From contig JAEWKY010000299.1 of NCBI GenBank assembly GCA_023457615.1, positions 1 through 8,722 on the forward strand: a stretch of 8,722 bases of DNA, given 5' to 3'. The translations under genes and the position numbers were made by a program. Source of the stretch: Actinomycetes bacterium. GTDB lineage: Bacteria > Actinomycetota > Actinomycetes > Actinomycetales > Microbacteriaceae. Shown here piece by piece: positions 6,321-8,722 of the stretch. Within the stretch, counting starts at the first letter, position 1, and each line of letters starts with the position of its first letter. Under the pieces are notes generated by a model that saw only the letters and a list, made by a program, of their open reading frames with translations, did no database searches and was not told the origin of the DNA.

Positions 6321-7439
6321 GTGCCTGAGAGTCCGCGGTTAGTGGACCTCGTGCAATCCCGGCTCGACGCGTTCCTCGCCGAGCGCGGCACGGAGCTGCG
6401 CGCGATCTCCCCCGACCTCGACGCCGTCGACGAGTGCGCGCGGCGTCTCCTCGCCGGCGGGAAGCGCTTCCGCGCCCTGTTCTGCTACTGGGGATGGCGG
6501 GCGGTGAGCGCGCAGGCGACCGACGTCGATCCGCTCGAGGACGACGAGCCGGAGACGGGTCTCGACGCCGTCGTGTCGATCGCGGCCGGGCTCGAGCTGT
6601 TCCACGCGGCGGCGCTCGTGCACGACGACATCATGGACAACTCCGATCTGCGGCGCGGTCAGCCGAGCGCGCACCGCGCCTTCGCGATCCTGCACGGCGA
6701 GCGGGGCTGGGACGGCTCCGCCGACACCTACGGGATGTCCGCCGCCCTCCTGCTCGGCGACCTGCTGCTGGGGTGGAGCGACGAGCTCGTCGCCGCCGGC
6801 GTCGCGCGGATCGGGGGCACCGCGGGTCGCGCGGCGCGCCGCGAGTTCAACACCATGCGCACCGAGGTCACGGCGGGCCAGTACCTCGACATCTTCGAGG
6901 AGATGGCGTGGCGATCGCTGCCCCAGGAGGAGCTGCTCTCCCGCGCGCAGCGGGTCGTGGTCTTCAAGTCCGCGAAGTACAGCGTCGAGGCGCCGCTCGC
7001 GATCGGCGGGTCGCTCGCGGACGGGTCGCTCGCCCAGGTCGCAGCGCTGCGCGACTTCGGCCTCCCGCTCGGCATCGCGTTCCAGCTGCGCGACGACCTG
7101 CTCGGCGTCTTCGGCGACCCGGAGCTGACCGGCAAGCCCGCGGGCGACGATCTGCGCGAGGGCAAGCGCACCGTGCTCGTGACCCTCGCACGGCAGAAGC
7201 TGCCGGGTCACCTGGCCCGGCTGTTCGACGAGCTCCTCGGCGACCGCACGCTCGACGCGGAGCAGATCGCGATGCTGCAGACGGCGGTGCGCGACAGCGG
7301 GGCCGTCGAGCACGTGGAGCGCGTCATCGCGCATCAGCTCGATCAGGCCCGCGCGGCGCTCGCCGAGGCGCCCCTCGCACGCTCGGCCCGCGACGAGCTC
7401 ACGGCACTCGCGGATGCCGTCACCCGCCGCGAGAGCTGA
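6321..7439 (+). CDS. E-isoprenyl diphosphate synthase, probably geranylgeranyl or longer (IdsA-like)
   Basis: This 372-residue all-alpha prenyltransferase condenses isopentenyl diphosphate with an allylic diphosphate. GGKRFRALF is at 46-54. The first aspartate-rich motif DDIMD (102-106) is followed by RR (111-112), and FKSAKYS is at 215-221. The second motif is DDLLG (258-262) within FQLRDDLLGVFGD, followed by K272 and GKR (281-283). The change from DDxxD to DDxxG in the second motif is usual in actinobacterial homologues. Residues four and five before the first motif are alanines (A98, A97) rather than aromatics, which argues for C20 or longer products, not farnesyl diphosphate. These feed menaquinone, carotenoid or polyprenyl phosphate synthesis; the exact chain length is not readable. 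The GTG start begins the conserved length and appears leaderless. M. tuberculosis has idsA2 in the matching place (from memory). Confidence 0.93.
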   Translation: MPESPRLVDLVQSRLDAFLAERGTELRAISPDLDAVDECARRLLAGGKRFRALFCYWGWRAVSAQATDVDPLEDDEPETGLDAVVSIAAGLELFHAAALVHDDIMDNSDLRRGQPSAHRAFAILHGERGWDGSADTYGMSAALLLGDLLLGWSDELVAAGVARIGGTAGRAARREFNTMRTEVTAGQYLDIFEEMAWRSLPQEELLSRAQRVVVFKSAKYSVEAPLAIGGSLADGSLAQVAALRDFGLPLGIAFQLRDDLLGVFGDPELTGKPAGDDLREGKRTVLVTLARQKLPGHLARLFDELLGDRTLDAEQIAMLQTAVRDSGAVEHVERVIAHQLDQARAALAEAPLARSARDELTALADAVTRRES

Positions 7440-7474
7440 CGTCGGCGCTCGACGCCCCGAGAGAACCGGAAGCC

Positions 7475-7816
7475 TCAGAACCCGAGGGCCTGGGCGATCC
7501 GCCGCACCTCGGCCTTGCGGCCGGCCCGGAGCGCGTCGATCGGCGCGGCCCCCAGCGCGTCGTCGTCGGAGAGCAGCCAGGTCACGGCCTCGTCGTCGCT
7601 GAACCCCGCGTCGTGGAGCACGACGACCGTGCCCTTGAGCTCGTGCAGCGGCTCGCCGTCGCGCACGAAGTCGGCGGGCACCTTGAGCACGCCGTCGACG
7701 CGGGTCGCGAGCAGCGCGTGCTCCTCGATGAGGCGGCGCACCCTGCCCTGGGGCACGCCGAGCAGGTCGACGAGGTCGGGGACGGTCAGCCAGGTCCGCT
7801 CGGCGGGTGCGGTCAC
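7475..7816 (-). CDS. Rv2175c-family DNA-binding protein
   Basis: The 113-residue product has an N-terminal helix-turn-helix at about 10-32 (LTVPDLVDLLGVPQGRVRRLI). A short beta-wing-like stretch follows (39-48, RVDGVLKVPA). The C-terminal helical region ends PIDALRAGRKAEVRRIAQAL (92-111), where a short helix pair precedes a basic helix. This is the pattern of Rv2175c, a winged-helix DNA-binding protein that is a substrate of the kinase PknL in M. tuberculosis. Its target genes are unknown. I chose the GTG at 7816, which has GGGAGG at 7824-7829 eight bases upstream. The frame extends to an ATG at 7879, but those 21 residues lack conservation signs and would place the ribosome binding site inside the gene. 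Threonines near the N-terminus (T2, T8) are possible phosphorylation sites, by analogy only. It converges with the prenyl synthase, 35 bases away. Confidence 0.85.
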   Translation of the reverse strand: MTAPAERTWLTVPDLVDLLGVPQGRVRRLIEEHALLATRVDGVLKVPADFVRDGEPLHELKGTVVVLHDAGFSDDEAVTWLLSDDDALGAAPIDALRAGRKAEVRRIAQALGF

Positions 7817-7891
7817 TCCCCCAGCCTCCCACGTCGGGGGCCCGGCTCCGAATGTTTCCGGCAGATGAACTCCCGTCACATCCGCAACTCT

Positions 7892-7920
7892 GGTTGACAG
7901 TAATACTCAGCTATGTCACC
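7892..7920. promoter_or_regulatory. TTGACA element and imperfect inverted repeat in the divergent intergenic region
   Basis: The 163-bp region between the Rv2175c-type gene and the LysM gene (7817-7979) contains a local AT-richer island. GGTTGACA at 7892-7899 faces TGTCACC at 7914-7920, an imperfect inverted repeat (TGACA, 14 bases, TGTCA). The plus strand includes a perfect -35 hexamer TTGACA (7894-7899), but no good -10 lies 16-18 bases downstream. It could be an operator or part of the LysM promoter. The rest of the gap shows only ribosome binding sites and G-rich sequence. Confidence 0.35.
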
Positions 7921-7979
7921 GTGGGAGGGAGTGCCGACGCGGATCCCCGGGGGGTTGGGGAGATTGAGGCGGAAGAAAT

Positions 7980-8722
7980 ATGGACGTTCGTGACGCGCAG
8001 GCGACCCCGCCTGCCCCGTTCCCGGGTCTCGCGCCGACGCGCGCGGCCCGTCATCTGAGCCCGCGCAAGCGCAGCCGACTCGGGGAGGGCTTCCGCAAGA
8101 CGCTGCCCTTCGTGGTCGCGAGCGCGATGACCGTCGGGCTCAACCTCACCGGGCCGGTCGAGCCCGTCGTGGCGGCGCCGAAGAAGCCGGCGAAGCCGAA
8201 GGCCGACCTCGCCGGTCAGCTGCGCGGGGCCGTCGCGCCGACGGCGCGCACCCAGGGCGGCGGCGCGTCCGCCCTCTCCTCGTACACCGTCCAGGCGGGT
8301 GACACCGTCGCGGCGATCGCCGGACGCCACGGTCTCTCGACGGCCTCGGTGCTCGCCCTCAACGGGCTGGGCTGGAAGTCGCTCATCTTCCCCGGGCAGG
8401 TGCTCAAGCTCTCGCCCGGAGCCACGACGGCGGCCGTCGTCACGCACGAGGGGGGCCGCTACACGATCGTCAAGGGCGACACCATCTCCCGCGTCGCCGC
8501 GCGATTCGGGGTCTCCGTCGAGTCGGTGCTGAGCGCCAACGGCCTCGCCTGGTCGAGCATCATCTACCCCGGGCAGACCATCGCGATCCCGGCCGCCGCA
8601 CCCGCGGCCGCTCCGGCCTCGGAGCCGCGGATCGAGCTCGTCTCCGACGTGACCGCCGCCGCTCCCGCGCCGTCCGCGCCGAGCTCCGCTCCCGCCCCGT
8701 CGACTCCCACCTCGAGCTACAC
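7980..8722 (+). CDS. Secreted or membrane-anchored protein with two LysM domains (3' end missing)
   Basis: The frame is open from the ATG at 7980 to the right edge (247 codons). Residues 1-40 are a long basic N-region with RKRSR (29-33). A moderately hydrophobic segment (about 41-58) ends near VVAAP, resembling a signal peptide or anchor. LysM 1 is at 101-145 (YTVQAGDTVAAIAGRHGLS ... FPGQVLKL), and LysM 2 at 160-204 (YTIVKGDTISRVAARFGVS ... YPGQTIAI). The two repeats are close copies, including the NGL.W.S.I.(F/Y)PGQ core. LysM domains bind peptidoglycan glycan chains. From residue 205 an Ala/Pro/Ser-rich linker begins, so a further domain, perhaps a lytic transglycosylase-like or peptidase catalytic domain, may follow outside the window. 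The start is supported by GGAAG at 7971-7975. It is divergent from the Rv2175c-type gene and occupies the place where M. tuberculosis has pknL. Confidence 0.88.
   Translation, partial: MDVRDAQATPPAPFPGLAPTRAARHLSPRKRSRLGEGFRKTLPFVVASAMTVGLNLTGPVEPVVAAPKKPAKPKADLAGQLRGAVAPTARTQGGGASALSSYTVQAGDTVAAIAGRHGLSTASVLALNGLGWKSLIFPGQVLKLSPGATTAAVVTHEGGRYTIVKGDTISRVAARFGVSVESVLSANGLAWSSIIYPGQTIAIPAAAPAAAPASEPRIELVSDVTAAAPAPSAPSSAPAPSTPTSSY

Noticed and set aside
7440..7454. A small inverted repeat, CGTCG/CGACG, in the 35-bp gap between the convergent genes, considered as a shared terminator.
   Set aside because: The stem is only five base pairs and no T-tract follows on either strand.
6339..7832. A 497-codon minus-strand frame opposite the prenyl synthase.
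   Set aside because: It is low-complexity and out of frame with the Rv2175c-type gene at its upstream end. The plus-strand gene has all prenyltransferase motifs.
7894..7917. A full sigma-70 promoter for the LysM gene from TTGACA plus TATGTC.
   Set aside because: The spacing is only 12 bp, too short for a working promoter. Only the -35-like hexamer and the inverted repeat are reported.
1..8722. A search for CRISPR repeats, transposase genes, tRNA-like cloverleaves, toxin-antitoxin pairs and defence genes.
   Set aside because: None was seen. All sizeable gene products belong to core envelope, division, rRNA-modification, lipid or regulator families, and composition is even across the window.

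Overview
The window is very GC-rich, uses GTG starts often and has densely packed genes. Its gene order matches the division/cell-wall (dcw) cluster of Actinobacteria. Reading along the minus strand from mraZ, the order is mraZ, rsmH (mraW), an ftsL-like gene, ftsI, murE and murF. Beyond mraZ lie a DUF3040 membrane protein gene, a polyprenyl diphosphate synthase, an Rv2175c-type DNA-binding protein and a LysM wall protein. From memory, this follows Mycobacterium tuberculosis Rv2157c-Rv2176 in condensed form. Non-canonical MurE motifs, the short Rv2175c homologue and the LysM gene beside it suggest Microbacteriaceae or a close relative. That family assignment is inference.

Region 1 (1-5771, minus strand) is the dcw operon. 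A probable promoter sits inside an array of five MraZ-box-like repeats spaced exactly 10 bp apart (5725-5771), so MraZ probably represses its own operon. Downstream come mraZ (transcriptional regulator), rsmH (16S rRNA methyltransferase), ftsL (septal bitopic protein), ftsI (septal transpeptidase), murE (adds stem-peptide residue 3) and murF (adds the D-Ala-D-Ala dipeptide; cut by the window edge). Coupling is tight: rsmH/ftsL and murE/murF overlap by 4 bases, and the ftsL-ftsI and ftsI-murE gaps are 22 and 28 bp. The 100-bp mraZ-rsmH gap holds a hairpin and a possible 12-codon leader ORF that ends on the rsmH start codon.

Region 2 (5772-6320) holds a GC palindrome, a clear intrinsic terminator (5848-5876) that separates the DUF3040 gene from the dcw promoter, the DUF3040 gene, and a 62-bp divergent promoter region. 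There the DUF3040 -10 element overlaps the likely -35 of the next gene.

Region 3 (6321-8722) has a plus-strand E-isoprenyl diphosphate synthase that is probably translated from a leaderless mRNA, the convergent Rv2175c-family gene, and a divergent plus-strand LysM protein that runs off the right edge.

The genes share a theme of septal peptidoglycan synthesis, lipid precursor supply and wall binding. I found no mobile element, CRISPR array, tRNA, rRNA or defence system. This is a conserved core region, and the points of interest are regulatory details and departures from family motifs rather than a new system.
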